The notes beneath the pieces are model-generated. The model saw only the letters and a program-made list of their open reading frames with translations. It was not told the DNA's origin and searched no databases. From Methylobacterium sp. E-005 (GTDB lineage: Bacteria > Pseudomonadota > Alphaproteobacteria > Rhizobiales > Beijerinckiaceae), in contig NZ_JAKSYG010000062.1 in the NCBI RefSeq assembly GCF_022829725.1, positions 62,001 through 126,000 on the forward strand: a stretch of 64,000 nucleotides of DNA, written 5' to 3'. Positions 20,734 to 29,696 of the stretch are shown in pieces (position 1 is the stretch's first letter; each line of letters starts with the position of its first letter). A program made the position numbers and the translations under genes.

Positions 20734-20778
20734 ATCGAAGTTGCTAAAGATTTTGATTTCAGGGATTGGCCGGTTTCA

Positions 20779-22446
20779 ATGAAAATCTCGATTAAGACGC
20801 GCCTCATCGCGCTCCTCGCGATGCTTGGCACTCTTCTTGTCGGCACCGCGGCGCTCGGGAATTACGCGTTGCACAGCAACAGCAGAAGCCTGGGGACGAT
20901 CTTCGCAGACCGGATTGCGCCTCTCGCCCAGTTCAGTGCGTTTCGCGATGCGTACGATGCCATTCTGGTCGTCGTACGCACCATCGACCTGCCGACGGCC
21001 AACAAAGCCGAACTTGCAGCGACCGCGGAACGCCAGCTCGCGCGCGGGCAACAGGTTTGGTCCGAGTATCTGGCCACATATCTCACGCCCGAGGAGGAGC
21101 AGCTCATCGCGGCCCTGAAGCCCCAGCTGGAGCGGAACGCGAACATCATCCACGATCTGTGCCGCGCCCTGAGGGCGCAGGACGCCGCCGGCATCGCCTC
21201 GGCCAAGGCGGAACTGGTGCAGGCGACGGCGCCGACGACGGCGGGGGTGAGCAAGCTCACCGATCTTCAGGTCCGCGAGGCCATGGCGGAATTCAAGCGC
21301 GCGGAGTCCCTGGCCGGGATCCTGAAGGTCCTTCTGATGGTTGCGCTGATCGGCGCGGTGGCCGCGGTGGCGTATGGCGTCTGGGTGATCCTCGCACAGG
21401 TCACCCGGCCCATCGAGGAGACCACGGCAACGATGGCGCGCGTCGCCGCCGGCGATCTCGATACCCAGGTCGCCGGCGCCGGGCGGTCCGACGAGATCGG
21501 TGCCATGGCCAAGGCCCTTGAGGTCTTCCGGGAAGCGCTGATCGCCAAGCGCTCGGCCGATCAAGCATCGGCGCGGGATCTGACGGAGAAAACGCGCCGG
21601 GCGGAGGCCCTGGACTGGGCGACGCAGGCATTCCGATCTCAGGTCGAACGCATGACGCAAACGCTGACGCATGCCGCAGACGAGATGCAGGCGACTGCGC
21701 GCTCGATGAGCCGCAATGCGGATCAGACCGCCGCGCAATCCGCTACGGTCTCTTCGGCGGCCGAGCAGACCTCGGCCAACGTCCAGACTGTCGCCGCCGC
21801 GAGCGAGGAGTTGTCGAGCTCGATCAGCGAGATCAACGGCCAGATCGTACGGTCCTCCGAGATGGCCGAACGCGCCGCTGCGAGCGCCAGCGAGACCAAC
21901 GCATTGGTCATGGGTCTGGCCGAGGGGGCCGAGCGGATCGGGGCGGTGATCGACCTCATCTCGGGTATCGCCGCGCAGACGAACCTGCTGGCCCTGAACG
22001 CCACGATCGAGGCGGCCCGGGCCGGCGAGGCGGGACGGGGCTTCGCCGTGGTCGCCGCGGAGGTCAAGGAACTGGCCAATCAGACCGCGAAGGCCACCGA
22101 GACGATCTCCGGCCAAGTGAATGCCATTCAGGGCGAAACGAGCCGCGCCGTGGACGCCATCCAGGCCATTACGACCACGGTCCTCGATCTGCGGGCCATC
22201 GCGGTCGGGGTGGCGGCCGCGATGGAAGAGCAGGGGGCTGTCACTCAGGAAATCGTGCGCAGTGCCAGCGAGGCCGCGGACGGAACGCAGGCGGTCACGG
22301 TCAATATCGGCGCCGTCACGCATGCCGCCGCCGAAACCGGTAATGCTGCAACCCAGGTTCTGACGGCCGCAACCGAACTGTCGCGGCAGTCGGACGCGCT
22401 GAGTGCCGCCGTGGCGGAATATCTCGCGACCGTCCAAGCGGCCTGA
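20779..22446 (+). CDS. Methyl-accepting chemotaxis protein
   Basis: 555 residues. TM1 (about 7-29), a periplasmic four-helix-bundle-like ligand domain (about 30-190), TM2 (about 194-216), HAMP (about 215-270) and a cytoplasmic signalling coiled-coil. The hairpin tip has the canonical [20 protein letters not shown] and [14 protein letters not shown] stretch that binds CheA/CheW. It relays an unknown stimulus to the flagellar motor. No other che genes are nearby, so it is an orphan receptor. The ligand cannot be predicted. Confidence 0.95.
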   Translation: MKISIKTRLIALLAMLGTLLVGTAALGNYALHSNSRSLGTIFADRIAPLAQFSAFRDAYDAILVVVRTIDLPTANKAELAATAERQLARGQQVWSEYLATYLTPEEEQLIAALKPQLERNANIIHDLCRALRAQDAAGIASAKAELVQATAPTTAGVSKLTDLQVREAMAEFKRAESLAGILKVLLMVALIGAVAAVAYGVWVILAQVTRPIEETTATMARVAAGDLDTQVAGAGRSDEIGAMAKALEVFREALIAKRSADQASARDLTEKTRRAEALDWATQAFRSQVERMTQTLTHAADEMQATARSMSRNADQTAAQSATVSSAAEQTSANVQTVAAASEELSSSISEINGQIVRSSEMAERAAASASETNALVMGLAEGAERIGAVIDLISGIAAQTNLLALNATIEAARAGEAGRGFAVVAAEVKELANQTAKATETISGQVNAIQGETSRAVDAIQAITTTVLDLRAIAVGVAAAMEEQGAVTQEIVRSASEAADGTQAVTVNIGAVTHAAAETGNAATQVLTAATELSRQSDALSAAVAEYLATVQAA

Positions 22447-22462
22447 CGGAAGCCAGGCCGCG

Positions 22463-23365
22463 CTAGGCCCCGGCAGCCGTGGGCAGGCGCATCAGCGGCT
22501 CCCCCATGCGCAGGCGCCGGCCCTCAGTCAGTTCGGGCAGGAGCGTGAAGCCCGCCGGCGCCAGCACCACGATGGTCGAGCCGTGCTCGAACCAGCCCAT
22601 CTCGTCGCCCTTGGCCAGACGGGTCGTGCAGGCCAGCGTCCGACCGGCCGTCCGGCGCAGCGCCGTGCCCTCCGGCAGGAAACCGAGGCGCAGGCCCGCA
22701 ACGAGGATCGCCGCCACCGGCACCAGCGTGACCGTGTGACCCGCCTCCGCCACGCGGAGCCGCAGGACGGCTCGCTCGTTGCGACAGAACAGGGCCTCGA
22801 TGCGCTTCAGGGCAATGGGATTGACGTTCCACGTATCGCCCCAGATGTGCCGCACCGATTCGACGCGCAGGTCGTGCGGCGCGTGGAAGCGATGATACAT
22901 CCCGGCGGTCAACCGCAGGGTGGCGTAGCTGCCGCCCTCATGGGCGTCGGCGAGTTGCGCATCGCCCCCGAGCAGGTCGGCGAGCCGGTAGGACAGCCCC
23001 TTGATCTGAAACAGGCGGCCTGCCTCGATCCGGCCATGAGCCCCGAGGATCGCGTCGCTCGGGCTCGTCAGGATCGCGGGATCGCGGGCGATCGGCCGGG
23101 CTCCGGGCCGGAGAGACCGGATGAAGGCGGCGTGGAGGCTCGGGAAACGCGTCTCGCGCGCGTCGCTGAAATCCACGTCGCAGAACAGGCGCCACGCGGC
23201 GATCGAGAGATCACGCACCAGCGGCTGCTCGATCCGGCTGAACCAGCCCATGAATCGGGTGGCGAGCCGACGCGGCAGCCGGTTCGTGAGCAGGAAGTTC
23301 ACGTCCTCCTGGGCGCCGATCCGCGCCAGGGCCCGCCGCAGGGGCGATCCGGAAACCGTCATCAT
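22463..23365 (-). CDS. psd: Phosphatidylserine decarboxylase family protein
   Basis: 300 residues from ATG 23365, with GGAGG 11 bases upstream; an in-frame GTG at 23407 would overlap the divergent gene. It resembles the long E. coli-type (type I) enzyme: FMGWFSRIEQPLVRDLSI, SPSDAILGAHG (the ADG-like Asp), MYHRFHAPHDL (His region), LFCRNERAV, and the self-cleavage site at Ser263 in EHGST. Cleavage would yield the pyruvoyl prosthetic group. It makes phosphatidylethanolamine in the membrane. The canonical LGST is here HGST. A PE methyltransferase-like gene is 2.4 kb away. Confidence 0.85.
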   Translation of the reverse strand: MMTVSGSPLRRALARIGAQEDVNFLLTNRLPRRLATRFMGWFSRIEQPLVRDLSIAAWRLFCDVDFSDARETRFPSLHAAFIRSLRPGARPIARDPAILTSPSDAILGAHGRIEAGRLFQIKGLSYRLADLLGGDAQLADAHEGGSYATLRLTAGMYHRFHAPHDLRVESVRHIWGDTWNVNPIALKRIEALFCRNERAVLRLRVAEAGHTVTLVPVAAILVAGLRLGFLPEGTALRRTAGRTLACTTRLAKGDEMGWFEHGSTIVVLAPAGFTLLPELTEGRRLRMGEPLMRLPTAAGA

Positions 23366-23397
23366 GCCGTGAATTGCCTCCGATAGGGCGCGGGGCG

Positions 23398-25089
23398 ATG
23401 TCCGCACTCCTCGTCACCCTGTCCGCCACCACCGCCGCCGCAGTCTTCGCGCTGCCTCGGGTTGCGCAGCGCCTGCGCCTGTCCCGGGCGAAGCACCGAT
23501 CGCTCACCGGCCATGCACGGATGGCGCGACGCGTCGCCGGGCTGATCCCGCACTATGCTTACGCGGAGCGCGCCTTCTTCCGCTCCGACAATCCGGATGA
23601 GGCGGTCGCGGCCCGGCGCGAGAATGGGTTCGCGCGGCTTTCCGAGCTGTTTCAGACGCGGTACGCGCGCACCCGCTCCGAGACCGAGGCAGCGCGCGAC
23701 GGCCTGTCGGACCTGCAATTCACCGGCCTCTATCGGGTGCCGTTCCAATACGCCCGGCACGTGCGTGCCCATCTCGGAACCGGCGCCTTCGCGGCCGCCT
23801 CCGAGGGGGTGACCATCACGGATCTCGACGGCAACGTCGCGTACGATCTGGCCGGTTCCTACGGGGTGAACCTGTTCGGCGTCGACTTCTACCGGGCCTG
23901 CCTGGAGGAGGGCGCGGCGCGCGTCTCGGCCCTCGGCCCGGTGCTCGGCCCCTTGCACCCGGTGGTCACCGGCAACGTGGCCCGCCTGAAGGCGCTCTCC
24001 GGCCTCGACGAGATCTCGTTCCATATGTCCGGCACCGAGGCGGTGATGCAGGCGGTGCGGCTCGCCCGCTACCACACCGGCCGGCGCCGGATCGTGCGTT
24101 TCTGCGGCGCCTATCACGGCTGGTGGGGCGAGGTGCAGCCCGGTATCGGCAACCCGGTCCCCACCCGCGACACGCTCACCCTGGCCGACATGTCGAAGCG
24201 GACGCTGCGAGTCCTCGCGAGCCGCCGGGACGTGGCCTGCGTGCTGGTCAACCCGCTCCAGGCCATGCATCCGAATGCCGGGGCGCCGTCCGACTCCGCC
24301 CTCGTCGACAGCGGCCGCCGGGCCACCTTCGACCGGGCTGCCTACACGAAATGGCTCCACGACCTGCGGGACGTGTGTACCGCCCGAGGCATCGTGCTGA
24401 TCCTCGACGAGGTCTTCCTCGGCTTCCGCCTCGCCCGCGGCGGCGCGCAGGAATATTTCGGCCTGCGCGCCGACATGGTCACCTACGGCAAGACACTGGG
24501 CGGCGGCCTGCCGGTCGGTGTCCTGTGCGGACGCGCCGACCTGATGCGGCGTTATCGGGAAGACCGGCCCGTCGACATCTGCTTCGCCCGCGGGACCTTC
24601 AACGCGCATCCCTACGTGATGGGCGCCATGGGCGCGTTCCTTGACCGGCTCGAATCGCCGGAGGTGGCCGACCTCTACGCCAATCTCGACGCGACCTGGG
24701 ACCGGCGCGCGGCCCACCTCAACGCCCTGCTGGCGGAGTCCAACCTGCCGGTTCGCGTCGCCAACATGTCGACGGTCTGGACGGTCCTGTACACCAGGCC
24801 GTCGCGCTACAACTGGATGCTGCAATTCTACCTGCGCGCGGAGGGTCTGGCCCTGTCCTGGGTGGGTACCGGCCGCCTGATCTTCAGCCTCGCCTACGAC
24901 GAGGCGGCCTTCGAGGCCGTCGCGGCGCGGTTCGTAGCGGCGGCCGAAACCATGCGGGGCGACGGTTGGTGGGAGGCGGGGGCACCGAGCGACAGGGCGA
25001 TCCGCCGCGCGATCCTGCAGGAAATTGCGGTGGTGCGCCTGGGCAAGTTGGGCGCCCGGTTCGGCCTGCGGGCACCGGACCAGGGCTGA
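23398..25089 (+). CDS. Class III PLP aminotransferase (GSA aminomutase-like) with N- and C-terminal extensions
   Basis: 563 residues from ATG 23398, longer than the usual 430. The core (about 125-510) has HMSGTEAVMQAVRLARYHTG, GAYHGWWGE, ILDEVFLGFR (PLP Asp338) and TYGKTLGGGLPVG (Lys365 Schiff base). The first 120 residues include a hydrophobic stretch (about 3-20) and a basic segment suggesting membrane attachment; about 50 extra residues end the protein. Homologues are often called glutamate-1-semialdehyde aminomutase, but the extensions and lipid-gene neighbours argue for another amine substrate. Divergent from psd with 32 bases between starts. Confidence 0.85.
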   Translation: MSALLVTLSATTAAAVFALPRVAQRLRLSRAKHRSLTGHARMARRVAGLIPHYAYAERAFFRSDNPDEAVAARRENGFARLSELFQTRYARTRSETEAARDGLSDLQFTGLYRVPFQYARHVRAHLGTGAFAAASEGVTITDLDGNVAYDLAGSYGVNLFGVDFYRACLEEGAARVSALGPVLGPLHPVVTGNVARLKALSGLDEISFHMSGTEAVMQAVRLARYHTGRRRIVRFCGAYHGWWGEVQPGIGNPVPTRDTLTLADMSKRTLRVLASRRDVACVLVNPLQAMHPNAGAPSDSALVDSGRRATFDRAAYTKWLHDLRDVCTARGIVLILDEVFLGFRLARGGAQEYFGLRADMVTYGKTLGGGLPVGVLCGRADLMRRYREDRPVDICFARGTFNAHPYVMGAMGAFLDRLESPEVADLYANLDATWDRRAAHLNALLAESNLPVRVANMSTVWTVLYTRPSRYNWMLQFYLRAEGLALSWVGTGRLIFSLAYDEAAFEAVAARFVAAAETMRGDGWWEAGAPSDRAIRRAILQEIAVVRLGKLGARFGLRAPDQG

Positions 25090-25138
25090 GCCCGCAGGGA
25101 GGCGCCGGGCGGCTGTTCGCCCGACGCCCGGTGGCCTT

Positions 25139-25750
25139 TCAGGCGCCGCGCTCGTGCGGCTCGTGCTCCTCGACCAGTTCACCCTGCAGCAGCGCGAGCG
25201 GCGCCTTGTGGTAGAGCTTGATGTCGTGGAACGGGTCCGTGAGGATCTTGGTGGCCCAGACGAAGCCAGTCTGCACGTCGCGCTGGACGAACAGCTGCAC
25301 CATTCGGAACAGCAAGCCCGCCAGCGCCAGCCACAGCCAGATCCAGCCGATGTTGCGGATCAGATCACGCGTGGTCTGGTGTGGCGAGATCAGACCGAAC
25401 AGGCTCGGATCGAAGTAGAGCGGCAGCGGCGACAAGGCCCAGATCGCGAGCAGCACGATCTTGCGCTGCAGGTTGTAGCCGACCTTGATCTCTTCCTTAT
25501 GCTCGTGGCTGGCGTCATTGACGTGGTCGTAGCCCTTCGGCTCGAAGAACAGGTGACCGGCCTGCCGGGATGTCATGGCGATGAGCCAGCCGATCAGCGC
25601 GGCCGTCGCCGGGTCCTTGAACGCCAGGGCATAGGCAACCAGGAAGCTGATCGCACTCACGACGTGCAAGCTCTGATTGACGCGATTGTGGTGGTAGTAC
25701 CGGTGATCATCCCAGCGCTGGATGCGCAGCGCTTCCAGAAAGCTCGCCAT
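25139..25750 (-). CDS. His-rich membrane protein, probably Mpo1/DUF962-like
   Basis: 203 residues from ATG 25750. Three or four membrane helices (about 28-45, 48-62, 98-115, 133-153). Histidine pattern: H20 H21-N-R-x-N-x3-H29, then Q63-x2-H66-x3-E70 just after the second helix. This resembles the DUF962/Mpo1 pattern (HxxxxNxxxH then QxxGHxxxE) of Fe(II) dioxygenases that shorten 2-hydroxy fatty acids, and is my inference. Extra His cluster at 76, 82, 84, 175 and 181. It follows the PmtA-like gene by 50 bases, so both are probably one operon. If the match fails, it remains an unknown membrane protein. Confidence 0.7.
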   Translation of the reverse strand: MASFLEALRIQRWDDHRYYHHNRVNQSLHVVSAISFLVAYALAFKDPATAALIGWLIAMTSRQAGHLFFEPKGYDHVNDASHEHKEEIKVGYNLQRKIVLLAIWALSPLPLYFDPSLFGLISPHQTTRDLIRNIGWIWLWLALAGLLFRMVQLFVQRDVQTGFVWATKILTDPFHDIKLYHKAPLALLQGELVEEHEPHERGA

Positions 25751-25800
25751 TGTGTGCTTCCCCGTCGAACGATGGTGGGTAGGAGAGATGTCGTGGGACC

Positions 25801-26487
25801 TCAGGCGTCGTGCTTGCGCAGGCGGACGAGGGAGAAATGCCCGAGCGGCGGCAGCGCCCGGCGCTCGACGATCTCGACCGGTGCCTCGGCTGCCCAGGCG
25901 GCGTAGCGGTTCCAGGCGAATTCCGTCCGCCAGCCGAGGCGGCTCGTGATCGGCGCGAGGGCGTGCTCGACGGTGCGGCGCAGGCCGTCCTCGGCGCCGA
26001 TACGGGTGGTGATGACGATCTCGCCGCCGGGGCGGAGCACCCGGGCGAATTCGTCCAGCGCCGCCTCGGGGTTCGGGACCGCCGTCACCACGTATTGCGC
26101 GACGATCACGTCGAAGGACGCGTCGGGAAAGTCGAGATGCTCGGCATCCATCACGGCGAGGCGCTCGACATTGCGCAGGCCGAGCCGTGCCACGCGCTGG
26201 CGGGCCTTCTCGAGCATTGGCGCCGAGATATCGATGCCCACGATACCGGCAGCCCGGCGATAAGCCGGCAGGGACAGGCCGGTCCCGACCCCGACCTCGA
26301 GGATACGACCGCCGATCCGCTCCGCCGCCGCCGCCGCCAGGGTCCGCCCCTGGGCGAAGACGGGTCCGAACACCAGATCGTAGACCGGCGCCCAGCGCCC
26401 ATACGCCTTGGCAACACCGTCGCGGTCGAGATCGGGGCCGAGCGCGCCTGCGCGCGATGAGCCGGTGCCGTGCATTCCGATGGCCAT
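25801..26487 (-). CDS. pmtA: PmtA-type phospholipid N-methyltransferase / class I SAM methyltransferase
   Basis: 228 residues. N-terminal AYGRWAPVYDLVFGPVFAQGR matches the Rhodobacter/rhizobial PmtA start. The SAM-binding fold shows ILEVGVGTGLSLPAYR (motif I), VGIDISAPMLEKAR, and DVIVAQYVVTAVPNPEAAL then FARVLRPGGEIVITTR. PmtA methylates phosphatidylethanolamine three times to phosphatidylcholine at the inner membrane. The nearby psd supplies PE, supporting the call. The alternative is a ubiquinone/menaquinone-type methyltransferase; the N-terminal motif argues against it. Confidence 0.8.
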   Translation of the reverse strand: MAIGMHGTGSSRAGALGPDLDRDGVAKAYGRWAPVYDLVFGPVFAQGRTLAAAAAERIGGRILEVGVGTGLSLPAYRRAAGIVGIDISAPMLEKARQRVARLGLRNVERLAVMDAEHLDFPDASFDVIVAQYVVTAVPNPEAALDEFARVLRPGGEIVITTRIGAEDGLRRTVEHALAPITSRLGWRTEFAWNRYAAWAAEAPVEIVERRALPPLGHFSLVRLRKHDA

Positions 26488-27207
26488 GGGTGTTCAGTCT
26501 CGCTTTCTGGCAGGTCGAAGGCTGGTGTGATGAACCTTGAGGATCGACGTATCCGTGTCCGTCGGCGGCCGGGCCCCTGTCGGGCACGCCCCGGCTCAGG
26601 CCCGCCCATTCAGGTGCACTTACGTGATCGAAAGCCGTCGCCCGTGTGATCGGGGCGACACCACACCGGCGCAGGTTGCGGATCGGTCGGCCGCCGTGAG
26701 AATCGTCGACATCGCTGTACGCCGAACGCGAATCAGGAGCCGTAGACCAGCGGAGGGCGTCGAACTGCCCTGTTCGTCATGAGCCCCACGCCGCTTCTCC
26801 GGAGACCTTTTTCCGCCGGCAAAGCTATGACCGTCGTTTGACAACGTTGTGACAACAACAAGAACCGCTCAGAGCGAAAATATTCGTCGGCAAATCGACC
26901 GGTCCCTGCGATACTCGACCCGGACATTGCATTGGGCCCCGGCCTGTCGCGAGATAAGCTTGCCGGCAAAGAGGGTGTTGCCGTCGGGTTCCGTCGCTGG
27001 GGGATCCGAGGAAACGCGTCGAGCCGCAGGCCGAGCCGCCGGGGACCGCTGCCGCGGGTGCAGCGTTCGTTAAGCGAAAGCGCAAGGATGTGAAGGCGAG
27101 AAGCCGGAGTTCGCGTCTTGGACATCTTCTTGCCCTGATATCGCCGAGATGTGACGGGGTATCGCCGAGCGGATGAGGCGCACTGAGGCGCCAAAGGAGT
27201 GTTTCGC
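26488..27207. other. 720-base intergenic stretch without a convincing gene
   Basis: No frame with protein-like composition and a ribosome site was found on either strand. It must hold the promoter of the pmtA-like operon (left edge) and of the lytic transglycosylase (right edge). A CAACGTTG palindrome within TTGACAACGTTGTGACAAC (about 26839-26857) lies in its middle and could be a protein-binding site. Confidence 0.5.
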
Positions 27208-28002
27208 GTGACCGACATGAAGCGGCGTCAGACTCTCGCGATAGCGGCTATCGCAGGGCTCGCCTTGAGCGCCGGGCAGGCGAGCGCCGCGCAATGCGGC
27301 AACACCGCTGCCGGCTTTGAAGCGTGGAAGCGGGAATTCGCCGAGGAGGCGCGCGGCCGGGCCAGCGCCGCGAGCCTCGCGGCCCTGCAGAACACCAGCT
27401 ACTCGACCGCCACGATCTCGGCCGATCGTGGCCAGCACAGCTTCAAGCTGTCGCTCGATCAGTTCCTGGCCAAGCGCGGCGGACCGGCGATCGTCTCCCG
27501 GGGGCGGGTGCTCAAGCGGCAGAACGCAGCGTTGTTCGACTCGATCGAGCAGCGCTACGGGGTTCCGCCGGGGCCGCTCCTGGCGATCTGGGGCATGGAA
27601 ACCGGGTTCGGCGCGGTGCGCGGAAACGTCAACACCCTCTCGGCCGTGGCGACCCTCGCCTACGATTGCCGCCGCTCCGAGTACTTCACCGATCAGCTCT
27701 ACGCGGCACTGACGCTGGTCGACCGCGGTCTGCTGACGCCAAGCACCCGCGGGGCTGCGCACGGGGAAGTCGGACACACGCAGTTCCTGCCGAAGAACGT
27801 GCTCACGTACGGCACTGGCGACCTCAACAATGTCGGCGCGGCCCTGTCGTCCACCGCCAACTTCCTGAAGGCCCACGGCTGGCGCGCCGGTGCGGGCTAC
27901 CAGCCCGGCGAGCCGAACTTCGCGGCGATTCAAGGTTGGAATGCCGCTCCCGTTTACGAGCGGGCCATCGCGATTCTCGGGCGCCAGATCGACAACGACT
28001 AG
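27208..28002 (+). CDS. Lytic murein transglycosylase (MltB-like, SLT_2)
   Basis: 264 residues. GTG 27208 was chosen: AAGGAG (27194-27199) lies 8 bases before it. A signal peptide spans residues 1-28 (cleavage after ASA). The domain shows FEAWKREFAEEA, the FDSIEQRYGVPPGPLLAIWGMETGFG stretch with catalytic Glu131, VDRGLLTP, GHTQFLPKN and DLNNVGAALSSTANFLKAHGW. It cleaves peptidoglycan strands with 1,6-anhydro product formation in the periplasm. It is shorter than E. coli MltB (361) and lacks a lipobox, as in many alphaproteobacterial members. ATG 27217 is an alternative start. Confidence 0.9.
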   Translation: MTDMKRRQTLAIAAIAGLALSAGQASAAQCGNTAAGFEAWKREFAEEARGRASAASLAALQNTSYSTATISADRGQHSFKLSLDQFLAKRGGPAIVSRGRVLKRQNAALFDSIEQRYGVPPGPLLAIWGMETGFGAVRGNVNTLSAVATLAYDCRRSEYFTDQLYAALTLVDRGLLTPSTRGAAHGEVGHTQFLPKNVLTYGTGDLNNVGAALSSTANFLKAHGWRAGAGYQPGEPNFAAIQGWNAAPVYERAIAILGRQIDND

Positions 28003-28018
28003 AGTCTTCGCTCTCGCG

Positions 28019-28053
28019 CGCTCCGCCGGATCGGTCCACACACCGGCGGAGCG
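28019..28053 (+). terminator. Hairpin terminator candidate after the transglycosylase gene
   Basis: CGCTCCGCCGG (28019-28029), 13-base loop, CCGGCGGAGCG (28043-28053): an 11-bp perfect stem 17 bases after the stop codon. No T-run follows. Confidence 0.55.
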
Positions 28054-28054
28054 T

Positions 28055-28531
28055 CACAGGCAGGTCCTGCGAGGACGTTGCCGGTATTCGGATGCTCGAT
28101 TGCGACTAACCCAAGACGTCAGCGGATGAAGCGTTGGCGTGCCGTCAACAGGTCTGCCTGGGCCCATAACCAGCCCCGAGTCCGATCGTAACGCCTCGGA
28201 CCTCAAGGCTGCGCCGCTCTTCGACGTGCTGCCCGTCCGCTATCCGTCTCGGCGGGGCGCGGTTTCGGACGCGTATCCGGGCTGCCACGGGATCGGGGTC
28301 CACCGCAGGCGATGCAGCCGCAAAGACAGATCTCGGCAACACGCTGATGTGCCGAAGACTTGAAGAATGCGATCTTCGCGCCCGAAAATGGTCCCGAACG
28401 ATCCAAGATCGACCATGGACTTGCCGCAGAAAAGCCCCGTCGGAGCTGCTGTTCCGAACCCTGCGGAGCAGGTCTGCTGAACGCTGGCGTCGCAGCGTCA
28501 CGCCGATCGGCCGGACCGCCCGACAAGGAGC
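28055..28531. other. Intergenic stretch of about 480 bases without a recognised gene
   Basis: Short open frames exist on both strands but none has a ribosome site, signal peptide or plausible composition. It holds the promoter for the following DUF2778 gene. The AAGGAG at 28525-28530 belongs to that gene. Confidence 0.45.
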
Positions 28532-29671
28532 ATGGGCATCTGCATGGCGATCGATTCCGTGCCGCTGGACGGCCCCGACAGCAGGCGTTCGCGGCGTTCC
28601 TGCCTCGCACCGCTGACGGTTTTCACCGGCGCTCTGGCCATAGCACTCGTGGGATCCGGCCTCCCGGACGGCGTTCTGCGGTCATCCTCGATGCGGATGG
28701 CGATGACGGGTCAGCGCATCCTGTCGGAGGCTGCGAATCAACCTTTCCTCGCGCCAGAATCCACCGAGGCTTCCGCCCCCGAGATGTCGCACGCCGAGCC
28801 GCAGGCGAATGAAACCGCGTCCACCGACGCGGATCGCCAGATCGCGGACGAACCGCCGGCGCATTGGGCCTGGTTGCAACTCGGACCGCTCAGTCCTCTG
28901 CCAGATCCGGCATTGCCTCTTGCCGGCGGAACCGCTGAGGCCCCGCGCACGGCCATGACCGTGCCGCTTCCGGTTCCGCGCCCCCCTGAATTTCGCGGAC
29001 CCGGCGCGACCGCGCTGGCCCGGCGGGCCGAACGCCGCATGGCCCGGCGCGACCTTCCCCCCGCCCAGCCCACCGCTCAGCCGGTGGACGAGCGCTCCTT
29101 CCTCGAAAAGCTGTTCGGGATCGAGCGGTCCCCGGCGCTCGCCTATACGGCGCTGGAGAGCAAGCCCGTGGACGTTGTCCCGCAACGTCGGATCTCGCCG
29201 CCGCTCGCCCTGTCGCGCGAGCCGAGCGCGGTCGCGGGCGTTGCCGTCTACAATATCGCCAGCCGAACCGTCACGCTGCCCAGCGGCGAGCGTCTCGAAG
29301 CCCATTCGGGGCTCGGCGAGGGTCTGGATGAGCCGCGTCTCGTCAATGTGCGGATGCGCGGGCCGACGCCGCCCGGTACCTATGACCTGACCGAGCGCGA
29401 GCAGCTGTTCCACGGCGTGCGGGCGATCCGGCTGACGCCCGTGGGCGGCAGCGATGCGGTCTACGGCCGCGTCGGGTTGCTCGCCCACACGTTCATGTTG
29501 GGACCGCGCGGCGATTCCAATGGCTGCGTCTCGTTCCGGGATTACGAGCGGTTTCTGCAGGCCTTCCTCCGTGGCGAGGTACAGCGCCTTGTCGTCGTCA
29601 CCGGCACGCAGGATCCGCTGCCCGCGATGGCGGATGGCGGTCGCACGCGCATGGCGCGTAACGGCGGCTGA
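28532..29671 (+). CDS. DUF2778 (Tlde1-type) L,D-transpeptidase-like protein, membrane-anchored
   Basis: 379 residues. A signal-anchor helix lies at about 27-45, followed by a long Pro/Ala/Glu-rich linker (about 60-200) and a C-terminal catalytic-looking domain (about 235-365): VAVYNIASRTVTLPSGERLEAHSG, PPGTYDLTERE, and HTFMLGPRGDSNGCVSF with His319 and Cys332. The spaced His and SNGC Cys are the DUF2778/Tlde1 active-site pair, related to L,D-transpeptidases that act on peptidoglycan tetrapeptides. No T6SS gene is nearby, so a cell-wall housekeeping role is more likely than a toxin. ATG 28544 is an alternative; AAGGAG is one base from 28532 and 13 from 28544. Confidence 0.8.
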   Translation: MGICMAIDSVPLDGPDSRRSRRSCLAPLTVFTGALAIALVGSGLPDGVLRSSSMRMAMTGQRILSEAANQPFLAPESTEASAPEMSHAEPQANETASTDADRQIADEPPAHWAWLQLGPLSPLPDPALPLAGGTAEAPRTAMTVPLPVPRPPEFRGPGATALARRAERRMARRDLPPAQPTAQPVDERSFLEKLFGIERSPALAYTALESKPVDVVPQRRISPPLALSREPSAVAGVAVYNIASRTVTLPSGERLEAHSGLGEGLDEPRLVNVRMRGPTPPGTYDLTEREQLFHGVRAIRLTPVGGSDAVYGRVGLLAHTFMLGPRGDSNGCVSFRDYERFLQAFLRGEVQRLVVVTGTQDPLPAMADGGRTRMARNGG

Positions 29672-29677
29672 CGCCGG

Positions 29678-29696
29678 GACGGGCATTCCGCCCGTC
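29678..29696 (+). terminator. Hairpin right after the DUF2778 gene
   Basis: GACGGGC (29678-29684), loop ATTCC, GCCCGTC (29690-29696), six bases after the stop codon. The stem may extend by wobble pairs. No T-run follows. Confidence 0.45.

Noticed and set aside
26733-27218. 161-residue minus-strand frame upstream of the lytic transglycosylase
   Set aside because: Covers the transglycosylase ribosome site and start; low-quality composition, no domain.
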